Source: Rhizobium herbae
Lineage (GTDB): Bacteria; Pseudomonadota; Alphaproteobacteria; Rhizobiales; Rhizobiaceae
Assembly (NCBI RefSeq): GCF_017873135.1
Contig: NZ_JAGGJV010000012.1
Location: forward strand, 62,001 to 126,000
DNA length: 64,000 bases
Reading direction: 5' to 3'
The translations under genes and the position numbers were made by a program. Positions 45,038-53,730 of the stretch are shown here, piece by piece. Within the stretch, counting starts at the first letter, position 1. Every line of letters starts with the position of its first letter. The notes beneath the pieces are model-generated. The model was not told where the DNA came from, did no database searches, and saw only the letters and a program-made list of their open reading frames with translations.

Positions 45038-45042
45038 CGGCC

Positions 45043-45462
45043 ATGGATCCTCTGGTTTCAGCTCTCAAGGTTTCGGCCTCCGGTCTCGAAGCGGAATCGA
45101 CGCGCCTGCGCATCGTTTCGGAAAACATCGCCAACGCCCGTTCCACCGGCGACACACCGGGCACCGATCCTTACCGCCGCAAGACAGTGAGTTTCGCCGC
45201 CGAAATCGACCGCGCCAGCGGCGCATCGACTGTCGAGGTCCAGCGTCTTGGAACCGACGATTCCGAATTTAACGTCGAGTTCGATCCGGGCAATCCGGCA
45301 GCCGACGACAAGGGCATGGTCAAGCTGCCGAACGTCAACGTGCTGATCGAAATGGCCGACATGCGGGAAGCGAACCGCTCCTACGAGGCCAATCTCCAGA
45401 CCACGAAGCAGGCACGCGACCTGATTTCCGCAACAATCGACCTTCTGAGGGCTTCGCAATAA
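45043..45462 (+). CDS. flgC: Flagellar proximal rod protein FlgC
   Basis: A 139-residue rod protein. N-terminal motif [20 protein letters not shown] and [10 protein letters not shown]-terminal helix [20 protein letters not shown]. It is built with FlgB, FlgF and FlgG into the rod. It starts 5 bases after flgB, and its stop overlaps the fliE start by one base. Confidence 0.93.
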   Translation: MDPLVSALKVSASGLEAESTRLRIVSENIANARSTGDTPGTDPYRRKTVSFAAEIDRASGASTVEVQRLGTDDSEFNVEFDPGNPAADDKGMVKLPNVNVLIEMADMREANRSYEANLQTTKQARDLISATIDLLRASQ

Positions 45463-45797
45463 TGATCAATGCAATCCAGACCATCGGCGCCGCCCTTTCG
45501 ACCGTCAAGGACGTGGCGTCCACGTCCAGCGCTTCCTCAGCGCAAAGCATTCTCGGCGGTGCGGCCACGGCCGGCAAAACCCAGAGCTTTGCCGAAGTCA
45601 TGGGCAACATGGCGACCGAGATGACCAACAGCCTCAAGCAGTCGGAAGTCTCCTCCATTCAGGGCATCCGCGGCGAGGCCAACACCCGCGAAGTCATCGA
45701 CTCCGTCATGAACGCCGAGCAGTCGCTGCAAACCGCCATCGCCATCCGCGACAAGGTTGTCAGCGCCTATCTCGAAATCGCACGTATGCCGATTTAA
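45462..45797 (+). CDS. fliE: Hook-basal body junction protein FliE
   Basis: A 111-residue protein with the FliE signature [20 protein letters not shown] and the C-terminal [20 protein letters not shown]. It joins the MS ring and export gate to the rod. It overlaps flgC by one base, so the two are coupled. Confidence 0.93.
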   Translation: MINAIQTIGAALSTVKDVASTSSASSAQSILGGAATAGKTQSFAEVMGNMATEMTNSLKQSEVSSIQGIRGEANTREVIDSVMNAEQSLQTAIAIRDKVVSAYLEIARMPI

Positions 45798-45809
45798 AGG
45801 ATAATAACA

Positions 45810-46598
45810 ATGAAGGCTCTCTCGATCGCCGCGACAGGCATGAACGCTCAGCAGCTGAACCTGGAAGTGATCGCGAACAATATCGCGAACATCAACACCA
45901 CCGGTTACAAGCGCGCGCGTGCGGAATTCTCCGACCTTCTCTACCAGACCGAACGCGCCCAGGGCGTGCCGAACCGCGCCAACCAGGCGATCGTCCCGGA
46001 AGGTGCCATCGTCGGCCTCGGCGTTCAGACTTCCGCAGTCCGCAACCTGCATCTGCAGGGCAGCCTTGTCAGCACCGGCAACGACCTCGACATGGCACTG
46101 GTCGGCCGCGGCTGGTTCCAGGTGGAAACGCCCGACGGCGAAACATCATACACCCGGGCCGGCGCCTTCAACACCAATGCCGACGGCCAGCTTGTGACGA
46201 TCGACGGCTACACGGTCATTCCGGAAATCACCGTACCGGCGAATTCCAGCGAGATCACCGTCAGTTCCTCCGGTGAGGTGTCGGTTCGCGTCGGCGCCGA
46301 CACGATCCCCACCCAGATCGGCCAGCTGACGATCGCAAACTTCGTCAATGAGGCAGGTCTTGAGCCGCAGGGCGACAACCTCTTCAAGCAGACGGCTGCT
46401 TCCGGCGAGCCGGTGGTCGGGACCCCGGCCGATCCGGGCTACGCGCAGATCAAACAGAAATATCTCGAAGCGTCGAACGTCGATCCGGTCAAGGAAATCA
46501 CCGACCTGATCTCCGCTCAGCGCGCCTATGAAATGAATTCGAAGATCATCCAGGCGGCTGACGAAATGGCCGCGACGGTCAGCAAGAACCTGAGATAA
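45810..46598 (+). CDS. flgG: Flagellar distal rod protein FlgG
   Basis: A 262-residue protein, the usual FlgG length. N-terminal motif [20 protein letters not shown]; central [21 protein letters not shown]-terminal [20 protein letters not shown] then [16 protein letters not shown]. It forms the distal rod that passes through the P and L rings encoded just downstream (flgI, flgH). Confidence 0.95.
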   Translation: MKALSIAATGMNAQQLNLEVIANNIANINTTGYKRARAEFSDLLYQTERAQGVPNRANQAIVPEGAIVGLGVQTSAVRNLHLQGSLVSTGNDLDMALVGRGWFQVETPDGETSYTRAGAFNTNADGQLVTIDGYTVIPEITVPANSSEITVSSSGEVSVRVGADTIPTQIGQLTIANFVNEAGLEPQGDNLFKQTAASGEPVVGTPADPGYAQIKQKYLEASNVDPVKEITDLISAQRAYEMNSKIIQAADEMAATVSKNLR

Positions 46599-46615
46599 AA
46601 GAGGGAATGGCAAAC

Positions 46616-47137
46616 ATGACGTTTCGCCGGACTGCCACCGCATCGATATTGACAGCTGCTGCGACCCGCGCAAGTTTCCTTCTGCGGGCGCTGGCGGTCA
46701 CCGGTTCCCTTTGCGCCGGCCTGATATTTCCAGGCGCGGCATTCGCCGAAAAGCCCATGGCGGTCATCCCGACCCAGACCATCTATCCAGGCGAAGTCAT
46801 CGACCGCAACCGTTTGGAAGTGGTCGAGGTTACCAATCCCGCTCTTGCTGGTGACTATGCGACATCTACCGAGCAGGTGACGGGCAAGGTGACCAGCCGC
46901 ACGCTGCTGCAAGGGCGCGTCATTCTCGTTTCCGCATTGCGCGAGCCCTATGCGGTGGAGCGTGGCAAGGCGGTGCGGATCGTCTTTACCAACGGCCCCC
47001 TGACGATCACCGCCGGCGGCGCCCCGCTGGAAAACGCCGCGGTCGGCGATCTGATCCGGGTGCGCAATACCGATTCCGGCATCATCGTTTCCGGAACGGT
47101 GATGGATGACGGCACAATTCATGTGGTGGCAAAATGA
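46616..47137 (+). CDS. flgA: Flagellar P-ring assembly chaperone FlgA
   Basis: A 173-residue periplasmic protein. A long signal sequence ends near FPGAAFAEK. The SAF-like domain reads VIPTQTIYPGEVIDRNRLEV and the C-terminal FlgA domain has VRIVFTNGPLTITAGGAPLE. It helps FlgI assemble into the P ring. The start at 46616 lies 10 bases from GAGGG; the ATG at 46607 is too close to that site. Its stop overlaps the flgI start. Confidence 0.9.
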   Translation: MTFRRTATASILTAAATRASFLLRALAVTGSLCAGLIFPGAAFAEKPMAVIPTQTIYPGEVIDRNRLEVVEVTNPALAGDYATSTEQVTGKVTSRTLLQGRVILVSALREPYAVERGKAVRIVFTNGPLTITAGGAPLENAAVGDLIRVRNTDSGIIVSGTVMDDGTIHVVAK

Positions 47138-48249
47138 TCTTTCGTTTCGGCAAATGGTTGCTGGCGCTCGCGGCGGTCTTTTCAATCGCGATCACGCCGG
47201 CCGAGGCTGCGTCGCGCATCAAGGACATTGCTTCACTGCAGTCGGGGCGTGAGAACCAGCTGATCGGCTATGGTCTCGTGGTCGGCCTTCAGGGAACCGG
47301 CGACAGCCTGCGGTCTTCGCCCTTCACCGAGCAGTCCCTGCGCGCCATGCTGCAAAATCTCGGCATTTCGACGCAGGGCGGCGATTCCCGCTCCAAGAAC
47401 ATTGCCGCCGTTCTCGTGACGGCCAATCTGCCGCCCTTTGCCAGCCCCGGCGCCCGCATCGACGTGACTGTCGGATCGCTTGGCGATTCCACTTCGCTGC
47501 GCGGCGGGACGCTGGTCATGACCTCGCTGTCCGGTGCCGACGGTCAGATCTACGCGGTTGCGCAAGGGTCGGTCGTCGTGACGGGTTTCAGCGCCCAGGG
47601 CGACGCTGCATCCGTTACACAAGGGATTACCACGTCCGGCCGCGTTCCGAACGGCGCGATCATCGAACGGGAACTGCCGGCCAAGTTCAAGGACGCCTTC
47701 AATCTCGTGCTTCAATTGAGAAACCCTGACTTTTCGACCGCCGTCGGCATGGCCGCGGCCATCAATCGCTACGGTAAAACCCAGTTCGGCGGCAACATCG
47801 CCGAGGCGCGCGATTCCCAGTCCGTCGAGATCGACAAGCCGAAGATGGCCGATCTCTCCCGCCTGATGGCCGATATCGAGAATCTCGTCATCGAAACAGA
47901 CGTGCCCGCGCGCGTCGTGATCAATGAACGCACCGGCACGATCGTCATCGGGCAGGATGTGCGGATCAACCGGGTTGCCGTCAGCTACGGCACGCTGACG
48001 GTGCAGGTCACCGAAACGCCGACCGTCGTGCAGCCGGAACCCTTTTCGCGCGGTGAAACGGCGGTCGAGCCGAATACGACCATCGACGCGTCGCAGGACG
48101 GCGGCACCGTCGCCATCCTGGACGGTTCAAACCTGCGCTCGCTTGTTGCTGGTCTCAACAGCATCGGTGTGAAGCCGGACGGCATCATTTCCATTCTCCA
48201 GGGTATCAAGACGGCCGGTGCCCTCCAGGCGGAGCTCGTATTGCAATGA
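47134..48249 (+). CDS. flgI: Flagellar P-ring protein FlgI
   Basis: A 371-residue periplasmic protein with a signal peptide (to about AITPAEAA). Conserved blocks: RIKDIASLQSGRENQLIGYG, LVVGLQGTGDSL, SKNIAAVLVTANLPPFASPG and the C-terminal LRSLVAGLNSIGVKPDGIIS. It polymerises around the distal rod in the peptidoglycan layer. The start overlaps flgA (ATGA) and the stop overlaps motE. Confidence 0.95.
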   Translation: MIFRFGKWLLALAAVFSIAITPAEAASRIKDIASLQSGRENQLIGYGLVVGLQGTGDSLRSSPFTEQSLRAMLQNLGISTQGGDSRSKNIAAVLVTANLPPFASPGARIDVTVGSLGDSTSLRGGTLVMTSLSGADGQIYAVAQGSVVVTGFSAQGDAASVTQGITTSGRVPNGAIIERELPAKFKDAFNLVLQLRNPDFSTAVGMAAAINRYGKTQFGGNIAEARDSQSVEIDKPKMADLSRLMADIENLVIETDVPARVVINERTGTIVIGQDVRINRVAVSYGTLTVQVTETPTVVQPEPFSRGETAVEPNTTIDASQDGGTVAILDGSNLRSLVAGLNSIGVKPDGIISILQGIKTAGALQAELVLQ

Positions 48250-48794
48250 CCGCACATAATAATCTTATCTTCGCACCGAACAGTCTGCGCCGCCGCCTGA
48301 TGATGATCGCCGCGGGCTGCACCATGCTGGCCATGCCCGGCGCATTTGCGCAGGAGGTGGCAGCACCGGCCGCAGGCATCCCGGCGAATGGCGATGAAAT
48401 CCAGCAGTTCTGCACCAATATCGCCGATGCCGCCCGCGACCAGCGTTATCTTCTCCAGAAGCAGGATCTCGAAAAGCTGCAAGGCGACATCGACGCGCGT
48501 ATCGCAACGCTCGAGAAGCGCCGCGCCGAATACGAAGACTGGCTGAAGCGCCGCAACGATTTTCTCAAGCAGGCGGAGATCGGCCTGGTGGGTATCTACA
48601 AGACGATGAAGCCGGATGCCGCCGCTGCCAAGCTCGAGCTTGTCAATCCCGGCATCGCAGCGGCGATCATCATGCGGCTGCCGCCGCGCCAGTCCAGCCT
48701 GATCCTGAGCGAGATGAGCAGCGAGAAGGCGGCGGTTCTCACCAATGTCATCTCCAGCGCCACAGACCCGAACACATCGAAGGAACCGTCATGA
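48246..48794 (+). CDS. motE: MotE, periplasmic chaperone of MotC
   Basis: A 182-residue secreted protein with a signal peptide (GCTMLAMPGAFA). A strongly helical coiled-coil region (about 70-115, rich in Leu, Lys and Glu) is followed by the MgtE-N-like segment with MKPDAAAAKLELVNPGIAAA. In S. meliloti MotE stabilises MotC, the extra periplasmic protein that rhizobial stators need. It overlaps both flgI and flgH by four bases, giving tight coupling. Confidence 0.9.
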   Translation: MTAHNNLIFAPNSLRRRLMMIAAGCTMLAMPGAFAQEVAAPAAGIPANGDEIQQFCTNIADAARDQRYLLQKQDLEKLQGDIDARIATLEKRRAEYEDWLKRRNDFLKQAEIGLVGIYKTMKPDAAAAKLELVNPGIAAAIIMRLPPRQSSLILSEMSSEKAAVLTNVISSATDPNTSKEPS

Positions 48795-49501
48795 GATATC
48801 CGCTTTCGGTTCTTCTCGCCGCCAGTCTGCTGACGGGATGTCAGAACCAGACGATGAACGAGATCGGCAAGGCGCCCGCCATGAGCCCGATCGGCAGCGG
48901 CCTGCAATATGCGCAGACGCCGCAGATGGCGATGTATCCGAAGGAGCCGCGCCAGGTCGTCAACGGCTATTCGCTGTGGAGCGACAACCAGGCAGCCCTG
49001 TTCAAGGACGCCCGCGCGCTCAAGGTCGGCGACATCCTGACCGTCGATATCCGCATCGACGACAAGGCTTCATTCGACAACAAGACGGATCGCAGCCGAA
49101 CCAACGACAGCGGCTTCAACATCGGTGCCAATGGTCAGTCCGAATCGAGTGACTTTGGCTGGAAGGGCGGTCTCGACTACGGCTCGAACACCAAGTCCAA
49201 GGGTGAGGGCACGACGGAGCGCTCCGAAAAGCTGGTCCTGTTGATCGCGGCGGTGGTTACCGGCGTACTCGAAAACGGCAATCTGCTGATCAGCGGTTCG
49301 CAGGAAGTTCGGGTCAACCACGAAATCCGTATTCTCAACGTTGCCGGTATCGTTCGACCCTACGATGTCGATGCGAAGAACATGATCTCCTACGACAAGA
49401 TCGCCGAGGCACGTATTTCGTATGGTGGCCGCGGCCGCCTGAGCGAAGTGCAGCAGCCGCCATGGGGCCAGCAGGTCATGGATATCGTTTCGCCGATCTG
49501 A
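48791..49501 (+). CDS. flgH: Flagellar L-ring lipoprotein FlgH
   Basis: A 236-residue lipoprotein with lipobox LLTGC (Cys17). FlgH core: NQAALFKDARALKVGDILTV, TEIRILNVAG-like segment NHEIRILNVAGIVRPYDVD, and ISYGGRGRLSEVQQPPWGQQ. It forms the outer-membrane L ring around the rod. The start overlaps motE. The 51-base gap to fliL has no hairpin. Confidence 0.95.
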   Translation: MRYPLSVLLAASLLTGCQNQTMNEIGKAPAMSPIGSGLQYAQTPQMAMYPKEPRQVVNGYSLWSDNQAALFKDARALKVGDILTVDIRIDDKASFDNKTDRSRTNDSGFNIGANGQSESSDFGWKGGLDYGSNTKSKGEGTTERSEKLVLLIAAVVTGVLENGNLLISGSQEVRVNHEIRILNVAGIVRPYDVDAKNMISYDKIAEARISYGGRGRLSEVQQPPWGQQVMDIVSPI

Positions 49502-49552
49502 CGACGCGACAGTGCCGCGCCTGACGTGGCCAACACTTGATGGATTTTAAAA

Positions 49553-50101
49553 ATGGACGACGCCGATACCGCCAATGCCGGTCAGAAGAAGTCATCGCCG
49601 GTCGTCATGATCGCGGCACTCGCCGTCCTGACGTTGATCGCCGGCGGCGGCGGCTGGCTGGTCGGCGGCATGCTTGCTCCGGCACCGGTCAGCGCCGAGG
49701 AGGCAAAAATCATCGAGGACGCCAGGGCGGCGATTGCTTTGAAAAAAGCCGGGCAGCCGCAGGCGGCCGAAGAGGGCGGCAAGAAAGACGAGGGATTGCC
49801 GAAAATTGCGACCGAGGCCAATGGTGTCGTTCAGCTTGATGCGATCACCACCAACCTCGCCTATCCCACCGAAAACTGGATCAGGCTTGAAGTCGCGCTG
49901 CTTTTCAAGGGTGCACCCGACGTGGCGATGGCCGAGCAGATCCATCAGGATATCGCCGCCTATCTCAAAACGGTGTCGCTGCAGCAGATCCAGGGACCGC
50001 GCGGATTTCAATATCTCAAGGATGACATCGAGGAACGGGTTGACCTTCGCTCCGAAGGGCGCGTAACCAATGTCATCTTCAGGACATTTGTTATCCAATG
50101 A
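49553..50101 (+). CDS. fliL: Flagellar basal-body protein FliL
   Basis: A 182-residue inner-membrane protein. Short cytoplasmic N-terminus, one membrane helix (about 18-40), and a stomatin-like periplasmic domain from VVQLDAITTNLAYPTENWIR to the C-terminal VTNVIFRTFVIQ. It associates with MotA/MotB and supports torque. It is followed at 8 bases by fliP. Confidence 0.93.
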   Translation: MDDADTANAGQKKSSPVVMIAALAVLTLIAGGGGWLVGGMLAPAPVSAEEAKIIEDARAAIALKKAGQPQAAEEGGKKDEGLPKIATEANGVVQLDAITTNLAYPTENWIRLEVALLFKGAPDVAMAEQIHQDIAAYLKTVSLQQIQGPRGFQYLKDDIEERVDLRSEGRVTNVIFRTFVIQ

Positions 50102-50108
50102 TTCGCTC

Positions 50109-50846
50109 ATGATCCGGACTATCGCATTCATAGCCGCCATGCTGGCGATGTCGGGTATTGCGGGAGCACAGGGCTTTCCCGCCGACATCCTGAACACGCC
50201 TATCGACGGCTCCGTTGCGTCCTGGATCATCCGCACCTTTGGCCTTCTGACGGTCCTGTCGGTCGCTCCGGGCATCCTCATCATGGTGACGAGCTTTCCG
50301 CGCTTCGTCATCGCCTTCGCGATCCTTCGCTCCGGCATGGGGCTTGCCACGACGCCTTCCAACATGATCATGGTCAGTCTTGCGCTGTTCATGACCTTCT
50401 ACGTCATGGCGCCGACTTTTGATCGGGCCTGGCAGAATGGCGTCAATCCGCTCCTGCAGAACCAGATCAATGAAACGGAGGCGATGACGCGCATCTCGGA
50501 ACCGTTCCGGGAATTCATGCTCGCCAATACGCGCGACAAGGATCTGCAGCTGTTCATCGATATCGCTCGGGAAAAGGGCCAGACTGTCGTCGTCGGCGAC
50601 AGGGTCGATCTGCGCGCCGTGGTGCCGGCCTTCATGATTTCGGAAATCAGGCGCGGTTTCGAGATCGGCTTCCTGATCATGCTGCCATTCCTGGTGATCG
50701 ATCTGATCGTCGCGACCATCACCATGGCGATGGGCATGATGATGCTGCCGCCCACCTCGATCTCGCTGCCCTTCAAGATCCTTTTCTTCGTTCTCATCGA
50801 CGGCTGGAACCTGCTTGTCGGCAGCCTCGTGCGGTCTTTCAACTGA
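50109..50846 (+). CDS. fliP: Flagellar type III export protein FliP
   Basis: A 245-residue export-gate protein with a cleavable signal sequence (MIRTIAFIAAMLAMSGIAGA) and four membrane helices. Signatures: APGILIMVTSFPRFVIAFAI, LRSGMGLATTPSNMIMVSLA and GMMMLPPTSISLPFKILFFV. It is exact in length to S. meliloti FliP. The start at 50109 opens the signal peptide; the ribosome site is weak, which suggests coupling to fliL. Last gene of the flgB operon. Confidence 0.95.
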   Translation: MIRTIAFIAAMLAMSGIAGAQGFPADILNTPIDGSVASWIIRTFGLLTVLSVAPGILIMVTSFPRFVIAFAILRSGMGLATTPSNMIMVSLALFMTFYVMAPTFDRAWQNGVNPLLQNQINETEAMTRISEPFREFMLANTRDKDLQLFIDIAREKGQTVVVGDRVDLRAVVPAFMISEIRRGFEIGFLIMLPFLVIDLIVATITMAMGMMMLPPTSISLPFKILFFVLIDGWNLLVGSLVRSFN

Positions 50847-51080
50847 TCTCGCCGGCGTGGTTAATGGTTCGTCTATTTTTGGACGTTGGCTTGACCTTTG
50901 ATAATCTGTCAAGCATTTGAATTTTATATATAAATTTAGGGGTCGGTTGCCGAGTCCTCCGCGATTTCCCCGTTCCGTATGCTCCAAAGATCCGGCTGCA
51001 TTTAAACATATCGCAATGTTTCCCTGCGACATTACCCTCACATGACGGATTTGGACTTCCTGAAGAACAGGAGCCGAGTG
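50847..51080 (+). promoter_or_regulatory. Non-coding region between fliP and flaA
   Basis: About 230 bases, A+T-rich around 50920-50940, leading into the flaA leader element. No hairpin with a T run follows fliP, so read-through into flaA is possible. No gene is seen. Confidence 0.4.
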
Positions 51081-51132
51081 GCATGATGCCGAACCGCCAT
51101 CACCGGTAAGTATTTTAGTCCGGTATGTCCCC
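51081..51132 (+). promoter_or_regulatory. GCATGA...CCGG leader element of flaA
   Basis: GCATGATGCCG, then ACCGG, a 13-base loop, CCGGTATGTCCCC, ending 34 bases before the flaA ATG. Also found before flaB, flaC and icpA. Confidence 0.65.
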
Positions 51133-51166
51133 AATCTTGTATTTTGTATCTAGAGGGACAACCCCA

Positions 51167-52141
51167 ATGACAAGCATCCTGACGAACTCTTCTGCAATGG
51201 CAGCACTTTCGACGCTGCGCTCCATCAGCTCCGACATGGAAACGACCCAGGGTCGTATCTCGTCCGGCCTGAAGGTTGGCAACGCATCCGACAACTCTGC
51301 CTACTGGTCGATCGCCACGACCATGAAGTCGGACAACAAGGCTCTTTCCACGGTTCAGGACGCTCTCGGTCTCGGCGCTGCCAAGACGGACACGGCTTAC
51401 ACCGGTTTGAACGCCGCCATCGACGTCGTTTCCGAAATCAAGGCCAAGCTTGTTGCTGCTCGCGAACCGGGCGTTGACAAGACCAAGATCAACAAGGAAA
51501 TCACCGAGCTCAAGAACCAGCTGGTTTCGACAGCAACTTCGGCTTCCTTCTCCGGTGAAAACTGGCTCTACAACGACTCGACAACTGCCGTCGGCACCAA
51601 GGAAATGGTTGGCTCGTTCACCCGTTCCGCTTCCGGCACCGTTTCGGTCGGCGTTCTGTCCTTCGATGCTTCGACCTCGGTTCTGGTTGACACCAAGGAC
51701 TCGACCAAGGGTCAGCTGACCAAGGCTGTCTCTGTTGCCCAGCCGAACGGCGCGACTGCCGCTACGACTGCCAACGCAACGTACCACCTGATCGTCGCTT
51801 CCGGCGGTACCGCCCCGACCGGTTCGGTTGCCATCGCCCTGACGGCAACGACTGCCGACGACGACATCGAAGGCATGATCAGCGCCGTTGACGCCATGCT
51901 GACCAACCTGACGGACTCGGCCGCTACCCTCGGCGCCACCAACAAGCGCATCTCGATGCAGGACGACTTCATGGCCGACCTGATGGATGTGATCGACAAG
52001 GGTGTCGGCCGCCTCGTCGACGCCGACATGAACGAAGAGTCGACCCGCCTCAAGGCTCTGCAGACGCAGCAGCAGCTCGGCATCCAGGCTCTCTCGATCG
52101 CCAACTCGGACTCGCAGAACATTCTGTCGCTCTTCCGTTAA
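51167..52141 (+). CDS. flaA: Flagellin FlaA
   Basis: A 324-residue filament subunit starting MTSILTNSSAMAALSTLRSI. The conserved flagellin N-terminus (ISSGLKVGNASDNSAYWSIA) and C-terminus (RLKALQTQQQLGIQALSIAN) flank a short variable centre. This is the compact rhizobial flagellin type that makes complex filaments. First of three tandem genes. GAGGG lies about 10 bases upstream of the ATG at 51167; the frame is open further but lacks flagellin sequence. Followed by a terminator. Confidence 0.95.
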   Translation: MTSILTNSSAMAALSTLRSISSDMETTQGRISSGLKVGNASDNSAYWSIATTMKSDNKALSTVQDALGLGAAKTDTAYTGLNAAIDVVSEIKAKLVAAREPGVDKTKINKEITELKNQLVSTATSASFSGENWLYNDSTTAVGTKEMVGSFTRSASGTVSVGVLSFDASTSVLVDTKDSTKGQLTKAVSVAQPNGATAATTANATYHLIVASGGTAPTGSVAIALTATTADDDIEGMISAVDAMLTNLTDSAATLGATNKRISMQDDFMADLMDVIDKGVGRLVDADMNEESTRLKALQTQQQLGIQALSIANSDSQNILSLFR

Positions 52142-52196
52142 TCGAAAACGGCGCGGGCCGGCCATCCCCCCCAAACGGTGGGTTCGCGACCTACAG

Positions 52197-52228
52197 AAAA
52201 CCGCATCTCGAAAGAGGTGCGGTTTTTT
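52197..52228 (+). terminator. Terminator of flaA
   Basis: AAAACCGCATCTC / GAGGTGCGGTTTT stem (one G-T pair) with loop GAAA and a T6 run. Confidence 0.9.
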
Positions 52229-52336
52229 CTTTGCCGTCAAAAAATGTTTTCTGCCTTTAGGTTTTCCTTAACCATGTTGGTGTTTTCTATGACCATCGAA
52301 ACAGCGGGTTAACCAAAAGATTTAACGCGTTAGCAG

Positions 52337-52380
52337 GCATGAAGCTGGCTGCTGTTTCCCGGTAACGACCGGAATGTCCC
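52337..52380 (+). promoter_or_regulatory. GCATGA...CCGG leader element of flaB
   Basis: GCATGA, 16 bases, hairpin CCGGT-AACG-ACCGG, then AATGTCCC; ends 35 bases before the flaB ATG. Confidence 0.65.
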
Positions 52381-52415
52381 TTCCATTTCACCTGTTCAAA
52401 AGGGGCAGTTTTATC

Positions 52416-53390
52416 ATGACGAGCATTCTCACCAATTCGGCTGCAATGGCAGCACTCTCCACCCTGCGTTCGATCAACGACGGTATGGAAACGACCCAGG
52501 GTCGCGTTTCCTCCGGCCTGCGCGTCGAAACGGCAGCGGACAATGCCGCTTACTGGTCGATCGCAACGACCATGAAGTCGGACAACAAGGCTCTCTCCAC
52601 TGTCCAGGACGCTCTCGGTCTCGGCGCTGCCAAGACGGACACGGCTTACACCGGCCTCGACAACGCTATCGACGTCATCTCCGAAATCAAGGCCAAGCTG
52701 GTCGCTGCCCGCGAACCGGGCGTTGACAAGACCAAGATCAACAAGGAAATCACCGAGCTCAAGAACCAGCTGGTTTCGACGGCTCAGTCGGCTTCCTTCT
52801 CCGGTGAAAACTGGCTCTACAACGACTCGACAACTGCCGTCGGCACCAAGGAAATGGTTGGCTCGTTCACCCGTTCCGCTTCCGGCACCGTTTCGGTCGG
52901 CGTTCTGTCCTTCGATGCTTCGACCTCGGTTCTGATCGATACGAAGGACTCGACCAAGGGTCAGCTGACCAAGGCTGTCTCTGTTGCCCAGCCGAACGGC
53001 GCGACTGCCGCTACGACGGCCAACGCAACGTACCACCTGATCGTCGCTTCCGGCGGTACCGCTCCGACCGGTTCGGTTGCCATCGCCCTGACGGCAACGA
53101 CTGCCGACGACGATATCGAAGGCATGATCAGCGCCGTTGACGCCATGCTGACGAGCCTGACGGATGCCGCCGCGACACTCGGCGCCACCAACAAGCGTAT
53201 CGACATGCAGGACGACTTCATGGCCGACCTGATGGATGTGATCGACAAGGGTGTCGGCCGCCTCGTCGACGCCGACATGAACGAAGAGTCGACCCGCCTC
53301 AAGGCTCTGCAGACGCAGCAGCAGCTCGGCATTCAGGCTCTCTCGATCGCCAACTCCAACTCGGAAAACATCCTCTCGCTCTTCCGTTAA
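52416..53390 (+). CDS. flaB: Flagellin FlaB
   Basis: A 324-residue flagellin very close to FlaA. It differs mainly near residues 18-60 and at a few sites such as TAQSAS versus TATSAS. The central 147 bases (52788-52934) match flaA (51539-51685) with no difference I can find, including silent positions. AGGGG precedes the start at 52416. It has its own leader element and terminator, so the three flagellins are separate units. Confidence 0.95.
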   Translation: MTSILTNSAAMAALSTLRSINDGMETTQGRVSSGLRVETAADNAAYWSIATTMKSDNKALSTVQDALGLGAAKTDTAYTGLDNAIDVISEIKAKLVAAREPGVDKTKINKEITELKNQLVSTAQSASFSGENWLYNDSTTAVGTKEMVGSFTRSASGTVSVGVLSFDASTSVLIDTKDSTKGQLTKAVSVAQPNGATAATTANATYHLIVASGGTAPTGSVAIALTATTADDDIEGMISAVDAMLTSLTDAAATLGATNKRIDMQDDFMADLMDVIDKGVGRLVDADMNEESTRLKALQTQQQLGIQALSIANSNSENILSLFR

Positions 53391-53456
53391 TCGGACCAGA
53401 AAAAGCGATAGCGCCGGCGGGCGGATTTCACCATCGATCCGCCGGACATATCCCGA

Positions 53457-53488
53457 AAACCGCGTCCCGCAAGGGGCGCGGTTTTTTC
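53457..53488 (+). terminator. Terminator of flaB
   Basis: AAAACCGCGTCCC / GGGGCGCGGTTTT stem around GCAA with a T6 run. A second hairpin, GGCGGAT / ATCCGCC, lies just upstream near 53421-53443. Confidence 0.9.
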
Positions 53489-53601
53489 GTTTCCCCAGTT
53501 GGCTTGCGCGAATCTTAACACTTCAGCAATGGAGATTTATTTTCGTTCATTTTGATTACCCACTTGCTAATGCTCTTAATGATTTGTTAACCATATGATT
53601 G

Positions 53602-53616
53602 TTAAGTGTTCGTTAA
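53602..53616. promoter_or_regulatory. CtrA-type site TTAA-N7-TTAA upstream of flaC
   Basis: TTAAGTGTTCGTTAA, a perfect copy of the alphaproteobacterial CtrA consensus, 40 bases before the GCATGA box of flaC. The surrounding region is A+T-rich. Confidence 0.5.
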
Positions 53617-53655
53617 GAGCGATAGGCTGTCCTTGGGCTAAACATGGGGCAGTTT

Positions 53656-53701
53656 GCATGACGCTGGTCCCGTCGCTGCCGGTCATCAACCGGAATGTTC
53701 C
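53656..53701 (+). promoter_or_regulatory. GCATGA...CCGG leader element of flaC
   Basis: GCATGA, 17 bases, hairpin CCGGT-CATCA-ACCGG, then AATGTTCC; ends 29 bases before the flaC ATG. Confidence 0.65.
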
Positions 53702-53730
53702 GTTTAAATTCGAACTGGGGCAATGACCAA

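Noticed and set aside
53488-53513. Minus-strand TTCGCGCAAG between flaB and flaC, resembling the shared promoter
   Set aside because: The box is perfect, but the hexamer 10 bases on is AAACGA and it points back into flaB with no gene to serve.
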